From NCBI GenBank assembly GCA_037349105.1, contig JAYJMM010000120.1:4220001-4284000 (forward strand): a stretch of 64,000 bases of DNA, read 5' to 3'. Shown here in pieces: positions 43,674 through 56,886 of this stretch. Source of the DNA: Limnomonas spitsbergensis. Taxonomy: Eukaryota > Chlorophyta > Chlorophyceae > Chlamydomonadales. Position 1 is the stretch's first letter, and each line of letters begins with the position of its first letter. The position numbers and the translations under genes were made by a program. The notes below the pieces were generated by a model. That model was given only the letters and a program-made list of their open reading frames with translations. It made no database searches and was not told where the DNA came from.

Positions 43674-44147
43674 AGGGGAAACACCTGTCACAGCTTTTCC
43701 TAGGGGAAAGGGAAACACCTGTCACAGCTTTTCCTAGGGGAAACACCTGTCACAGCTTTTCCTAGGGGAAAGGGAAACACCTGTCACAGCTTTTCCTAGG
43801 GGAAACACCTGTCACAGCTTTTCCTAGGGGAAAGGGAAACACCTGTCACAGCTTTTCCTAGGGGAAAGGGAAACACCTGTCACAGCTTTTCCTAGGGGAA
43901 AGGGAAACACCTGTCACAGCTTTTCCTAGGGGAAACACCTGTCACAGCTTTTCCTAGGGGAAAGGGAAACACCTGTCACAGCTTTTCCTAGGGGAAACAC
44001 CTGTCACAGCTTTTCCTAGGGGAAAGGGAAACACCTGTCACAGCTTTTCCTAGGGGAAAGGGAAACACCTGTCACAGCTTTTCCTAGGGGAAACACCTGT
44101 CACAGCTTTTCCTAGGGGAAAGGGAAACACCTGTCACAGCTTTTCCT
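43674..44147. repeat. 28/34-bp minisatellite, unit 2 (uninterrupted)
   Basis: Intact array, about 16 copies of the CACCTGTCACAGC core; shows the empty site of the retroelement. Confidence 0.95.
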
Positions 44148-45594
44148 GCCTCTGCAATGCCCCAGTCAGGTCCGGATCCTCGGAGACGATTGCCAGCATG
44201 ACACGGTGAAACTGCTGCATGCGAAAGCGCTGACTCAGCAAGCTCCTCCAGGGTCGTGGTCTGGAAATGGCGAGTCTATCGCTGCTGCTGCTCCTGTTGC
44301 GGCTGTTGATGCTACTCCTGCTACTGTTATTCTGCCTATCCCTGCTGGTTCTATTGTTCTGGCTATTGTTTCAGCTGTCGCTTTTGCTGCGGCTGTCGCT
44401 TTTGTTGCTGCGGCTACAGCCTTTAAAACAACAGCTGCAACTTGGTTTGCAGTTCCTGTTACAGCAAGATCATGTCCGGCTGTAGTTGTTGTTATGGTTG
44501 TTTTTGACGCTGCTGATGATATTGCTGTTGCTTTTGCAGCTGTTGCATGTGCCAATTCACATCCTGATCCAGCTCATGGGTACGCTCCAACCATTCATCA
44601 TCAGGATGACCGAAGAAAGATTGTCCTGCTACCAAGCCTGTGTCTTATTCTCACGAGATTTACTGTCATACTCTTTTTGATGGAGTGTTTCGCTTGATTG
44701 ATGGTGGCATCTTGAGATTGTTTTAGGGAGTTAGCTGACGGGCAGTTTGGCGCACCAACCCATACATGGGTTAAAATCCTGGTTTGAATTGTTCCATGCA
44801 CATGATTGAGTGTGGGGTAATTTTTGGACTATGTCAAGTTATGATGTTGAATCAAAGATATTTAGATATTGCACTTGAATAGCTGTTTCGATAGATATCA
44901 TGCTTCCTGTTAAAGTCGGAGGGTTTGTGACTGAAGGTGATTCCTGATAAATACTGTCGTATGCCAAACTGCATGCTCTCATGGATTATGACATCCGTTT
45001 CTCTTGAAACATATAGGTTTGAGGAGTTCAAATCAGGTGGATGCATTGAGGTACCAGTAGAAATAGTGGTCCTTCACAGAAGGCGATGAAATTAGAGCCA
45101 AGTCAGGCAATGAGGTTCCCTGACCTTCTGCCCCAAAGATAAACAGTGCGGGCATGCCGTATTTTGTACATCACAAGGCTGAACATCCTTGGCACAGGTG
45201 AATTCTTTTGTAACAAGTCAAGCAGGGCACCATAGTTGATGCTTGTGAGTTGGGACAGGTGCCCACAAATCAGTTTGAGCGCTATATAAACAAGGACCAG
45301 CAAGAAGATAAATTAGTAGCTAGTCTCATGGGCTTCGTAACTGTCAACAATCACAACGCTTTGGCAACGGTATGAACACATAATGTGGTAGAAGAGACCC
45401 AGCAGAAGGTTGTCGCTGGCACAAACTCACAAAGGGAACATAAGCCTGTTCACAAAGTTATTGGGAGTGTAACATGTGTATACTGATCCACACAAAACAT
45501 ATCAGCAATGCACATCAGCGTGAGTGAGGGAGTTCAAAAATAAGCGGAGAAAAACCGGCAACCATGACAATTGTACAAGTTAGAAAACGCCTAG

Positions 45595-46155
45595 GTTCCT
45601 GTCACTGAGGCTCAAGATGAGGCTCAAGATGAACGATCCAGCGGCGACAACATCAGCAGAAACATAAACACAGAGCGGCAAGCAGCAGCCCCGGCGGCTG
45701 CACCATCATGCGGGGCTGGCAACAGCGTGGGTGCCAGCGGCACTGCGCTGCCTGCCATGCAGGACAGCAGGGATTCCAGTTTTGTCATATCCGGCCTACC
45801 AGAGGGTGGTTTGGGGGAGGACTGTGCGGCTCAGGTATGTGAGACAGTGTGCAAGCTCATGGGCATCACTATCAATGTCAGTAGTGCCTTCCGCATGGGC
45901 AAGCCGGATCCCAACGGCAAGTTCTTGCGGAAGATCAAGTTCCGCGTGGACAATCGCAACGAGGCCGAGAGCATAGTGTACATGAGGATTCAGTTGGCAG
46001 GCAAGGGTGTCACCATCTGGGATGATATGTCCCCTGCAGAGCTGTCGGCACGGCATGAGCTCTGGCCCAAGTTCCAGTTAGCTAAGGAGATGAAGTCCAG
46101 GGCGTTTTTCACACGTGCTCGGCTCTTTGTCGACGGGGTGGAGGTGGCCGCATGA
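45595..46155 (+). pseudogene. L1-type ORF1 fragment, unit 2
   Basis: Copy of 19932-20492, with Phe for Tyr near the end. Confidence 0.65.
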
Positions 46156-46992
46156 GTTTTGATCTCTTTTGTCAGGTTAAGGGGGAGATTTGCGGGAGAT
46201 TTTACTAACAATCCTTAATGGGAAGACTGTCCCCTTGATTATCACAATTCCTTTCTCTGGTCTTCATATGTTTGTATCATTGTTTCTAGATTACTTATGC
46301 AACATTGAAATCGCTCACTTACCGAAGTTTCACACCCGGTACTCATCTCAATGATTATACAACACAGTTCACACTTTTTAACACTTTACTCACTTAAGTT
46401 ACGCAACACATAGTGCCTCACCCATTTCACAATTTTTAAAAAAACACTTAGTCTCATTGAAGTGTCGCTCACGCATCACACAGTTTTTACACAGACTTAT
46501 ACAATTTCACTTAGATCTTCTTCTTTCCTTCTTAATTTTCCTAGGAGGCGTCCAACCGAACTCTTTTGCACCCACGTCATGTTCTATGGCTGGGGCTAAT
46601 CTTCTGCACTATGGGGTTCATTCCCACGCCACTGCTCAGTGGTTGTGTGTTGGTTGCTTGCCCAGGGGGGTCACTGGTTTTCGCTCGCTGTCCTAGCATA
46701 TTTAGTGCCTGTACCGGTTTACGGGCACAAGTCCCATTTGGCTGGAAAACATGTATTTTGAACAAGAGACGGGATGGGTACATCCATACGGTATTCGATG
46801 AGGGGACTGGACGGGTGAAAAAACCTATTTTGACAAACGGAACGGATGTTGAGAACACAGTCGCTGGTTTAAGGGTTAAGGGTTGTGCTGCCCTGATGCC
46901 CCAGCCGTTCTCTCTGCTTGCGTGCGTTTGTCCCTGACCCCTTCACCCATCTGCTCGCCCCCCCCCCTGCCTCTGCCCCTGGCACACACCAG

Positions 46993-47801
46993 GCCTCAGC
47001 AACTGGAACGACTCGCTGCTGGTGGACTATCGCCTGGCTGGGCTGGTGGAGGCGTGGGCCGCTGGGGCCTCTTGGGTGCAGATCATGGGGGACTCGACGC
47101 TAGACGACGGCGACGTGGCGCGCCTGCTGATGCGCACAGGAGACCTCCTGAGACAGGTGCGCACGGCAGGGAGGGGGGAGGAGGCAGGGGGCGGGGGTAG
47201 GGGCGGGGGCGGGGGCAGGGGCGGGGGCCTGTAGGGGGGCAGCAGCAGACGTATCTAAAACGGCTGCCTCTTTGGTCCCTTTTCGGGGACATCACAGGTG
47301 GCCGTAGGAATCGCATGTTATCGTTAACGGGGTGCTGCATTTGACTGTTGTTGTCGCTGTGACGCTGGCGTCCTCTCATGAGTTGATGGCAGACTCACTG
47401 CTGGCTCCTGATGACATCATCTTGCGGTTGTTGTCAAGATGTTTGCGCAGCCTTTCGTTAGCCTAGTTTTCAAAGGGGGGCCCCCTTCACCTCTTCTGTG
47501 CCTGATGTCCTCAGTGCTGCAAACTGTTTGTTTAGTGCCTGCATGATTCTTTCTTTTGCTCTTCCGCCCTGTCGTAAATTTTAAGCATACGATTTCCTAG
47601 GCGCAAAAACTACAAATATTGTTTATTGCTTTTTGAAAGTATTTTATTTTCTCACAATTTGAAGATGCCTCGCCCCTGTTGTCCCCTTGTTTGCAGATTT
47701 CGCGTAATGCTAACCTGCTGCCGAGCTTGAGGTCCTCCGCACAGGAGGCGCTCTTGGGCATGGACCGCAAGCCGATCGCCGACCCTAATATATCACAATA
47801 G
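46993..47801 (+). pseudogene. Last two exons of an ISE2-like helicase, unit 2
   Basis: Exons 46993-47156 and 47697-47801, same products as in unit 1. Unit 3 lacks this part because its homology ends at 62019. Confidence 0.7.
47164..47231. repeat. G-run cluster, unit 2
   Basis: Copy of 21501-21568. Confidence 0.85.
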
Positions 47802-49142
47802 ATCGCAGTGGCCCGAATTACCGGCAAGGTGCCCCTGTACTGGAAGTTGCAGCCAGAACTAGCCACCGCATGGCTCAAGCACTGGGTGTTCGCTTGGTAG
47901 TGGGGATGGTGTGGGGATTGCGTGTGTGCCAGACATTACACCTCTTGGCCCTGCTGAACAGGCCCGGCTCCGTGGGCGCCCGATAATTAAGTCGGGGAGG
48001 GGAAAGTGAGGGTGCTAGTGATACAAAGCGATGTGGCTTGACGTTTCCCATGTGCTCTCAAATTATTTGATTTGCCTAGGTACCTGTGATCTACCGGTGC
48101 CTTTGGCTTTTTTCGATGACGTGTAGTGTGGCGCTGTGAGGACACATCAATTGGGTTCTCGTGCAGGCTGTGCCCCTTGGGTTTTATATAAAAACATCAA
48201 GACATGTCCGCTAGCTTTCCTCTTTACCTGCACTGGCACTGCCAGTGGAAGCTGTGAAATATGGGTCCTGGGAGGTCACAAGTCAATGACGTTACACCTC
48301 TGGGCCCTGCTCAAAAAGGCTCGGCCGGGAGGTCAGGTGACAACTAGTCCTGTCCCTTGTAAAAGACTTCATCGCTGATGACCAGGAGCCCCTTTCCTTG
48401 AAGACATAGTGAACAACCACCACATCATCAACGCCCCTGGTTTTGGATGCCTGGCGTGATCTGCTGGGCCTTGTGAAGGCGGGACACCTCCTCTCAATGC
48501 AAATAATGGCAATGCTGAAACTGCCAGGCCTGCTGCTCTCATGGGCCTGAATTGACCATGCTGACAATCACCCTATGAAGGCAGTACCTCTTGCCTCATG
48601 CAAATAATGACAAAGCGGAAGCAGCCAAGCCAGCTGTTCTCCTGGGCCTGCATTGACCAGGTCTGGGGGACCTGGCTGACAATCACATAAAGCAATGAGG
48701 CATTGACGCGGAATGACCACCTTGCCTGAAGTGACAGATCTCTGCCATCATATAATCATAATTCATGATATAATAAGGGCGCATGAGGACCTCTCCAAGG
48801 GAGATTGGGGTTACTACGTGTATGCAGGGATGCTGATCTCAAGGGTTGCCTTGGACGTTAAGATACGAGTTTGCGTGAATAGGACATGAAGGGTGCTTTG
48901 CGTGGGCAAAACTAAATGTGCCTTGGGTGAACCTGTGCCAGTTTCCCTTCTTTATCCTTTGGTTTTGCCTCAGCAAGCCTACTGGATTCAAGACTCTTGA
49001 GAATTTCCCAGCGAACGGGCGGTGTAGGCACCATGTGCGAGTAAAGAGCATGATACATGCATGGCTCTTAGCGGAGGAGGATCTACGTTACAAATCGGAG
49101 CATGATATCAATCAGATCCGTCGGAAAAAGTGCACGTGGGGG

Positions 49143-49438
49143 ACATTGGTGTGGCGCCGGCCACCGTGGGCCGCCCCACTGGGAATTGGCCAAACCCAGT
49201 GGGTATCCCCACCGTGGGGATACATGTCGTAGGGCTCCGTCATGGGTTGGCATCAGTGGGGTATGTCTGATGGGATACTCCCACGGTGGGTCCAAGTGAG
49301 AGGATTCCCCCACACTGGGCTTTCGCGATGGGCCGTACCACTCATGGTCCCATATTGTGGGGATCCCCACATGGGGGGGACCCACAGTGGGACATCAACG
49401 ATAGGCTGACCCACGGTCGTCTGACTATCACGGGGATC
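49143..49438. repeat. Cluster of short palindromes, unit 2
   Basis: Copy of 23480-23775. Confidence 0.8.
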
Positions 49439-50869
49439 CCCACAGAGACAGCAAAAGCTACTAAAAGCTCTATTGATGCCGCTGCCAATATAGAGGGGGG
49501 CCAGACAGAGACTGCAAAAGCTACTGAAAGCTCTATTGATGCCGCTGCCAAAAATCCGTGGGGCCAGACAGGGACAGCAAAAGCTACTGAAAGCTCTATT
49601 GATGCCCCTGCCAATAATCCGTGGGGCCAGACAGGGACAGCAAAAGCTACCGAAAGCTCTATTGATGCCGCTGCCAATATTCCGTGGAGCACAGAGACAG
49701 CAAAGCTACTGAAAGCTCTATTGATGCCCCTGCCAATAATCCGTGGGGCCAGACAGTGACAGCAAAGCTACTGAAAGCTCTATTGATGCCCCTGCCAATA
49801 ATCCGTGGAGCCAGACAGGGACAGCAAAAGCTACTGCAAGCTCTATTGAAGCCGCTGCCAATATTCCGTGGGGCCAGAAAGGGACAGCAAAAGCTACTGA
49901 AAGCTCTATTGATGCCCCTGCCAATAATCCGTGAGGCCAGACAGGGACAGCAAAAGCTACTGAAAGCTCTATTGATGCCCCTGCCAATATTCCGTGGGGC
50001 CAGACAGGGACAGCAAAAGCTACTGAAAACTCTATTGATGCCCCTGCCAATATTCCGTGGGGCCAGACAGGGACAGCAAAAGCTACTGAAAGCTCTATTG
50101 ATGCCGCTGCCAGTAATCCGTGGGGCCAGACAGGAACAGCAAAAGCTACTGAAAGCTCTATTGATGCCCCTGCCAATATTCCGTGGGGCCAGACAGGGAC
50201 AGCAAAAGCTACTGAAAACGTTATTGATGCCCCTGCCAATATTCCGTGGAGACAGACAGGGACAGCAAAAGCTACTGAAAGCTCTATTGATGCCCCTGCC
50301 AATAATCCGTGGGGCCAGACAGGGACAGCAAAAGCTACTGAAAGCTCTATTGAAGCCCCTGCCAATAATCCGTGGGGCCAGACAGGGACAGCAAAGCTAC
50401 TGAAAGCTCTATTGATGCCCCTGCCAATATTCCGTGGGGCCAGACAGGGACAGCAAAGCTACTGAAACCTCTATTGAAGCCCCTGCCAATATTCCGCGGG
50501 GCCAGACAGGGACAGCAGAGCTACTGAAAGCTCTATTGATGCCCCTGCCAATAATCCGTGGGGCCAGACAGGGACAGCAAAAGCTACTGAAAGCTCTATT
50601 GAAGCCCCTGCCAATAATCCGTGGGGCCAGACAGGGACAGCAAAAGCTACTGAAAGCTCTATTGATGCCGCTGCCAATAATCCGTGGGGCCAGACAGGGA
50701 CAGCAAAGCTACTGAAAGCTCTATTGATGCCGCTGCTGAAAATCCGTGGGGACAGACAGGGACAGCAAAAGCTACTGAAAGCTCTATTGATGCCGCTGCC
50801 AATAATCCGTGGGGCCAGACAGGGACAGCAAAGCTACTGAAAGCTCTATACCGCTGTCAAATATCCGTG
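49439..50869. repeat. 63-bp minisatellite, unit 2 to unit 3 junction
   Basis: Same length and order of variants as 23776-25206, apart from isolated substitutions (for example near 50751), so the whole array was copied with the unit. Confidence 0.93.
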
Positions 50870-50880
50870 GGGCCAGACAG

Positions 50881-51233
50881 CCAGGGGGAGGAGGAAGAAG
50901 GGGGAGGAGGATGGAGAGGGAGGAGATGAGACAGTAGGACAGATGTGTAGCGGAAGAGAGGGAGATGGGATGTTTATGACGGACAAGGCGCCTTTGTGCT
51001 TTCGGTGGGAGGATGAAGGATGAGCGGAGACGGGGAGGGGGAAGGGAAGGAGGAGGAGGAAGGGGAGGGAGGAAGGGGAGACGGAGAAGATGAGACAGTA
51101 AGACAGACTGGGAGGGGGAGGAGGAAGAGGAAGAGGAAGTGGGAGGAGGAAGGGGAGAGGGAGGAGATGGAGACAGTAGGTCAGATGTGTAGGGGGAGAG
51201 GGAGGAAGGAGACATAGAGGAGAGTAGACGGTA
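50881..51233. repeat. Purine-rich tract, unit 3 copy
   Basis: Same tract as at 37-390; also carries the extra G of unit 2. Confidence 0.85.
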
Positions 51234-51324
51234 GGACCCAGATGATGGGACGTATGATGGGACGTACGTAACAAATGAACAAATGCGCAATCAATCAAGC
51301 AGCTGACCAGCAAAGATGAACATG

Positions 51325-52770
51325 TGCGCATGTTCAGCCAGCCCGTACAGCCTGCTTCATACTACATGCCAATGGCACTAGTATGGTGCAGGCCTCGGTC
51401 CCTGCACAAAACAGATTAAGGTGGCCATGGCATGGCTGCAGTAGAGCATTATGGCCCATGGTAGTCACGGTTACGAATCACAATGAAAACGCGCATTACA
51501 ACAAAGCACCCGTCCAGCCATAATGACCAGGTGCCTATGTCCAGCCTACCAGCATCGAGCATACCTGGCATGTACCCTGGCTCGTTGACTGGCATTGCCC
51601 GCAGCAACACCATACTGTCCGGTGGCAGCACTGCCTGCTTCGTAGTTAAACATCATGGCGGCACCCTTGAAGGGAGGCATGGCGGGTGCAGCTGCTGACC
51701 TGGTGTGTAGATAACTGCCTGGGATGAGGTCCATGGAGGCTTGAACCTGAATGCCGGCATTGGCGCCCATTAACCAAGAAGCACCTGCATGGGGCAGGCC
51801 ACCACTGCACAAAACAGGAAAGGGTGGTCTGTCAACACAGCAAATTGGCCTTCACTTGCCCTGGCATGACTTGAACTGAACAGTATGGCCCGAGGTATGG
51901 CCCATGGTAGTCACGGTGACAAATGGAGGAATTGCGCAAAAATATCCATCACCTGTCTAGCCACGATGAACCTGTGCGCATGTTCATTCGACAAGCTTGA
52001 AGCTTACCTGGCATGTCACCTGGCAAGTTGACTGGAGCTACCCGCAGTGATGCCGTCCTGTTCGGCCGTAGCACTGACAGGTTCAGCATGGTGCATGCCA
52101 TCCCAACACACAGCAGAAATGGGTGCCAAGTCAGCACAGCAAAATGGGTATCACTGGACCTGGCATGGCTGCAGTAGAGCAGTATGGCCCATAACAGACA
52201 CGGTAACAAATGAACAAATGCGCAATCAATCAAGCAGCTGTCCAGCAAAGATGAACATGTGCGCATGTTCAGCCTTCCTGCACAGCATGCTTCATACTAC
52301 ATGCCAATGGCACCAGCATGGTGCAGGCCACGGTCCCTGCACAAAAGAGATTAAGGTGGTCAGGAAGCACAACAGATTAGCAAGCAGTGGCCATGGCATG
52401 GCTGCAGTAGAGCATTATGGCCCATGGTAGTCACGGTTACGAATCACAATGAAAACGCACATTACAACAAAGTACCTGTCCAGCCATAATGACCAGGTGC
52501 CTATGTCCAGCCTACCAGCATCGAGCATACCTGGCATGTACCCTGGCTCGTTGACTGGCCCTGCCGGCAGCAACGCCATACTGTCCGGTGGCAGCACTGC
52601 CTGCTTCGTGTTCCAACAGCATGGCGGCACCCTTGAAGGGAGGCGTGGCGGGTGCAGCTGCTGACCTGGCATGTAGATAACTGCCTGGGATGAGGTCCAT
52701 GGAGGCTTGAACCTGAAAGCCGGCATTGGCGCCCATGTACCAAGAAGCACAAGCATGGGGCAGGCCACCA
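51325..52770 (-). pseudogene. Decayed repeat-protein exons, unit 3
   Basis: Uninterrupted copy, with 240-bp exons at 52770-52531 and 51804-51565. It gives the empty site for the unit 2 insertion, at about 51758. Confidence 0.65.
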
Positions 52771-53927
52771 CTGTAAAAAACAGGAAAGGGTGGTCAGTCA
52801 ACACAGCAAATTGGCCTTCACATGCCCTGGCATGGCTTCAATTGAACAGTATGGCCCGAGGTATGGCCCATGGTAGTCACGGTAACAAATGGAGGAAATG
52901 CGCAAAAATGTCCAGAAGACACGCTGCTGCCGGGGGTGATGGTCAAGGGGGAAAAGCGAGCATTTGGAGGATGCGCTACATGTTTGCTTCCAGTGCCCTA
53001 GCGCCACGGACCAGCTTAGGGAGAGGGGTTGAGTACTTGAGTGGGCCCCCTGGAGGGCGCTACGGGCCTCCATCATTTGTCCCCAAGCAGGCATGGGTGG
53101 GAGGTTCTGGAATTGTGGGGGGCGTGGTTGATATCCTTGAGGGCTAGTATCTTTGGGAGCTGGGGTTTTGGTTCTATTTTCCTTTTTTTCGAGGGGAGGA
53201 GGGGTATTTTCCTTAATTTGTCTCTGTTGCTTTCTCTCCCCGCTTTTATGTTCCCTTGATCAGGCCTCGACTTTACAGGGGCGAGACGTTCGTACTTCCT
53301 TTAGGGGATTATTACCTTCCCTTTTTGTGTCCCATTCTTTCCTTGGCCCTCTTTTACATTCACTGGCCTTCTCTCAACGTCACTGTTGGGCGCCAACGTA
53401 GCCTTTTCAGCAGGGCCCAGAGGTGTCACGTCATCGACCCCCTATTCCACAGATGGTTTCAGTTTGTCTCGATCATCTTACAGTTGACTGCTGCTTGCAA
53501 AAACCAAGTTCCGGTATTCAGTCCCTACTCACCAGCCCCTGAGGATCATCAATGGACAGACCATATGTCGGCTATACCTCGGAAACGTAGCTTAGTTAAC
53601 AATCATAATAATAATTGGCACCTGTGCATACAAGAGTGAATTTGCCTAGATTTCTGTCACTGGGATCGTTAGCACCCTTCAGCACCAATGCCTATATCAA
53701 GCATCCTTGACTAGGTGCAGCTGTGTACTGCAACCCTATGGGCTAGACATCAGCAGGTATTGGCCTTCAGTGGGTGGCAGACGGGATTGCACTAGAAGGA
53801 CAACTTCAACTCTCGCCTCCACAGCCGGGACTGTCGACAGCCATAACGAAGCTTACATGAAGCTTGAACATCCTCCAGTTGATAACATCCTCCACATCAG
53901 GGATACAGGAATCCCTGCAACAGCGCA

Positions 53928-55931
53928 TCAACATCCGTCAATAAGAGCATCGAGATTTATGACAGGTCCCCACAGGGCAGCTAGAGCTGGTAGATCTATT
54001 TCTCCTGACCCTGAGACCAGGGGAGCCGGATCTAGTGATCTTAACACCCCCTCTTGCCTCGTTCCCACAATTGGCACACCGCTAGGGACTTTCCCGCCCA
54101 GCCCCGGCAGCCGTGATGAGGAGGCCAGGCTTGTTGAGCAGGCAGGCTGTTGAGGGCGTCTCTGGGGCTTGTGAGGTCTGCAATTTTTGAACCAGAGCTC
54201 CTGGCTTTCTTTAGAGATGCCATACGCAGCCGTCAGGAACTCCCGGTTCTGCACCATCAGGGAGAAGGAAGGGTGTTTAGCCGAGGTCTTTGGTGATTTA
54301 CGGCCTGGGTTCAGACAGGGTGTGGACAGCAAGAGTGGCAGCATGTCAGACAGAGCACTGGAATAACGTCAACGTATCTGCTGTAAGCCATAGATTGTCT
54401 GGACGACATCATGACTGGATGAGCCCACATCCTGCACCCTTACCTGCTTTTGAACTTGCTTAATCTTGTACCAAACATCTGCACAGCCTGCCAAGGCGTA
54501 CATGACGTCCATCTGTATTGGAAAAGGCAGAGCCAAGAGTGAGCCTTGTTTTCGTGTGTTACGGTCTCAGGTTTCTAGGGCTGGGCGTACATGATGTCCA
54601 TCTGCACAGGCAAAGTCGACGAGGTGTGCATGGCAGTCACAATCAAATAAATTAAACAAAAGATCTCAATCGCCAAGTTTGCTTTGCTGGGTGACGGAAA
54701 GTATCCATCTTCATACAAGTGAGAGATGCTGCTGAACCAATTACACTGCAAGTTCGCACACCTGTGTGTCCTCGAGGTCTTTCAACGTATTTGACACTCT
54801 CCCTGCTGTCTTTGGGGGCTTCCTGGGTCGCCAGAATTTGAAGGCGCCACAGATGCTCGACCTGATGGGCCTGGTCATCCCAAGATGTATACGTTTGGGG
54901 CACTCAACAAAGGCCTCCTGCAGGAAAGCAACCAGGAGGTGAGGACAAGGTCAGGATGAGTGGATCCCGTGACAGCTCCACACCTCGTCACCTCATGAAA
55001 CATTTTCAGAGCAATGCACTCGAAACAGGCAATCCAGGCTCACAACAGGTAGATCTCATTACCTGTGTCACGAACGAGCTCTCTCCAACAAGGCGTGTGC
55101 CGTACCCAGTCCCTGGGGCAACGGCTGTCCCTAAGGGCAACACACTCTGCTGCTGCTGTTGTTGCTGCTGCTGCTGCGGGTGTTGCTGCTGCTGCTGCTG
55201 CTGCTTTTGCTGCTGCAGGTGCAGTGGCTGTGGCAGGAGCTGTGGCTGCTGCAGGTGCAGTGGCTGTAGCAGGAGCTGTGGCTGATGCAGGCGCAGTGGC
55301 TGTGGCAGGAGCTGTGGCTGCTGCAGGTGCAGTGGCTGTGGCAGAAGCTGTGGCTGCTGCAGGTGCAGTGGCTGTGGCTGCTGCAGATGCAGTGGCTGTG
55401 GCAGGAGCTGTGGCTGCTGCAGCTGCAGAGGCTGCTGCAGATGCTGTGGCTGCTGCAGGTGCTGCGGCTGCGGCAGGAGCTGTGGCTGCTGCAGGTGCAG
55501 AGGCTGCGGCAGCTGCACCACCTCTTGCAGCCTCTCAGGACCATCCATGCAGACCTCAAGGGCAGTGTAGCTCGAGCACCTTGATCTACTGCTGGCTCTG
55601 CAGGTGATGCGCCTGCTGTTGTCCGCACCGAGCAGTGACATCTGTTGGGCCTGTTGCTGCTGCGTTTGCTGTTCCTGTGTGTATGGTTTGGATAAGAGCA
55701 TATCTCCGAACGGTAGCAGGTAGTCCACGGTGTATGTCGCTGGCGAAGTCGTTGGGAGATCGCTCGTGCTCGATGAACCTGGCTGGCGATGCCTCTCTGT
55801 CGTCGAGGTAGTTCACGACGCTCAAACGTCAGAGGACCGTCCTGATCGGGAAATATAAATGGTAACACCTCTGCTCCGTCAGATGCCAGAGCAAATAGAT
55901 CGCGGGACTGGTATTGAGACTGGTGCGGCAT
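53928..55931 (-). pseudogene. Gln/Leu/Pro-rich gene, unit 3
   Basis: Same exons and frameshifts as at 3083-5092. The poly-Gln run is two codons (6 bp) shorter than in unit 1, while the Gln-Pro-Leu repeat keeps the unit 1 length. Confidence 0.65.
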
Positions 55932-56423
55932 TTTTGTTGCGCACTCACTGAAATGTGGTAGTATCTATTTTATGAAAAGGAAACTGTGATGCACTCTCTT
56001 TTGTAGGCAGGGGATACCAGTGAGCGAGCGTTCCACGCACTTGACGGGGAGGTCGGTCGCTGCAGGTGATTGCTCCTTCGTCCCACCACCCGGACTCCCT
56101 AAGAAACCGTATAAGCCGGGGGGCGCGGTACCGGTAACTGACTTACTGACGTTCTGCACGCGCGGTTTCGCCCAGTATTAGACTTCATGGGGCATACGAT
56201 TGGCCTGGTTCGTAACATTGCCATGATAATAAAGCTATAGAGCTCTTCACAGAAGCCATCTAGTTTTAGGATAACATGAACAGTGAAGTCACAATGGTAT
56301 GAACTACAAAGAATCCGTGAATACCGGTATATGATTTTATAGGGTTACGGAGCATCATATTTGATGCATATGACAAGTGCCTGCAAACAGTTTGTGCACT
56401 AACTTAACTGCTCTGGAGGCGGG

Positions 56424-56886
56424 GCGACGACCAAGGTGCCTGCTAATTGCAGATGACCTCGCTCTCCCTGCTAGCCGGCAGACCGATAGGGCTGCAGCGC
56501 ATGCTAGATGCCGCTCATGAGACACAGCAGTCAAACAGATCCACGTCAACGTCAGCAAGACAGAGATCCTGGGGTTTAGCAGCCGCTTAGCAGCGCAGCG
56601 CCGACAGCCACCCCAGGTCCGTGTGTGTGACCCGGGTAGGATTGTGCTGAAGGCTGTTCACAAAATCAAGGTCTTAGGCATCATTCAGCACAAAAGCGGC
56701 AGCATGAGAAATGCCATGCAAGGTAGAGAGGCTCCTAGAGCTGCGGCCATGCAGCGTGCTTGCCACATGGCCGCCAAGGTACATCTGAGGCATCGAATGC
56801 CCACACGCATCTGGCTAGTAAGCGTTTATGCAGCACGGCAAACCACAGCTTGCCCTGATCCACAAGCAGCTTGTCCAACGACATGA
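56424..56886 (+). pseudogene. L1-type reverse-transcriptase relic, unit 3
   Basis: Copy of the relic at 5585-6047, with a Cys to Arg change in the open frame near 56806. Confidence 0.7.

Larger units (their letters stand above)
25182..50844. repeat. Tandem segmental repeat, unit 2 (carries TIR element)
   Basis: Second direct copy. Without the 10,470-bp inserted element and its 1-bp duplication it is about 15.19 kb. The roughly 100-bp shortfall against unit 1 is mostly a 96-bp contraction in the Gln-rich coding minisatellite (near 40030-40200), plus 6 bp in the 28/34-bp minisatellite. The retroelement site is empty here (array intact at 43674-44147), so the retroelement is private to unit 1. 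Confidence 0.96.
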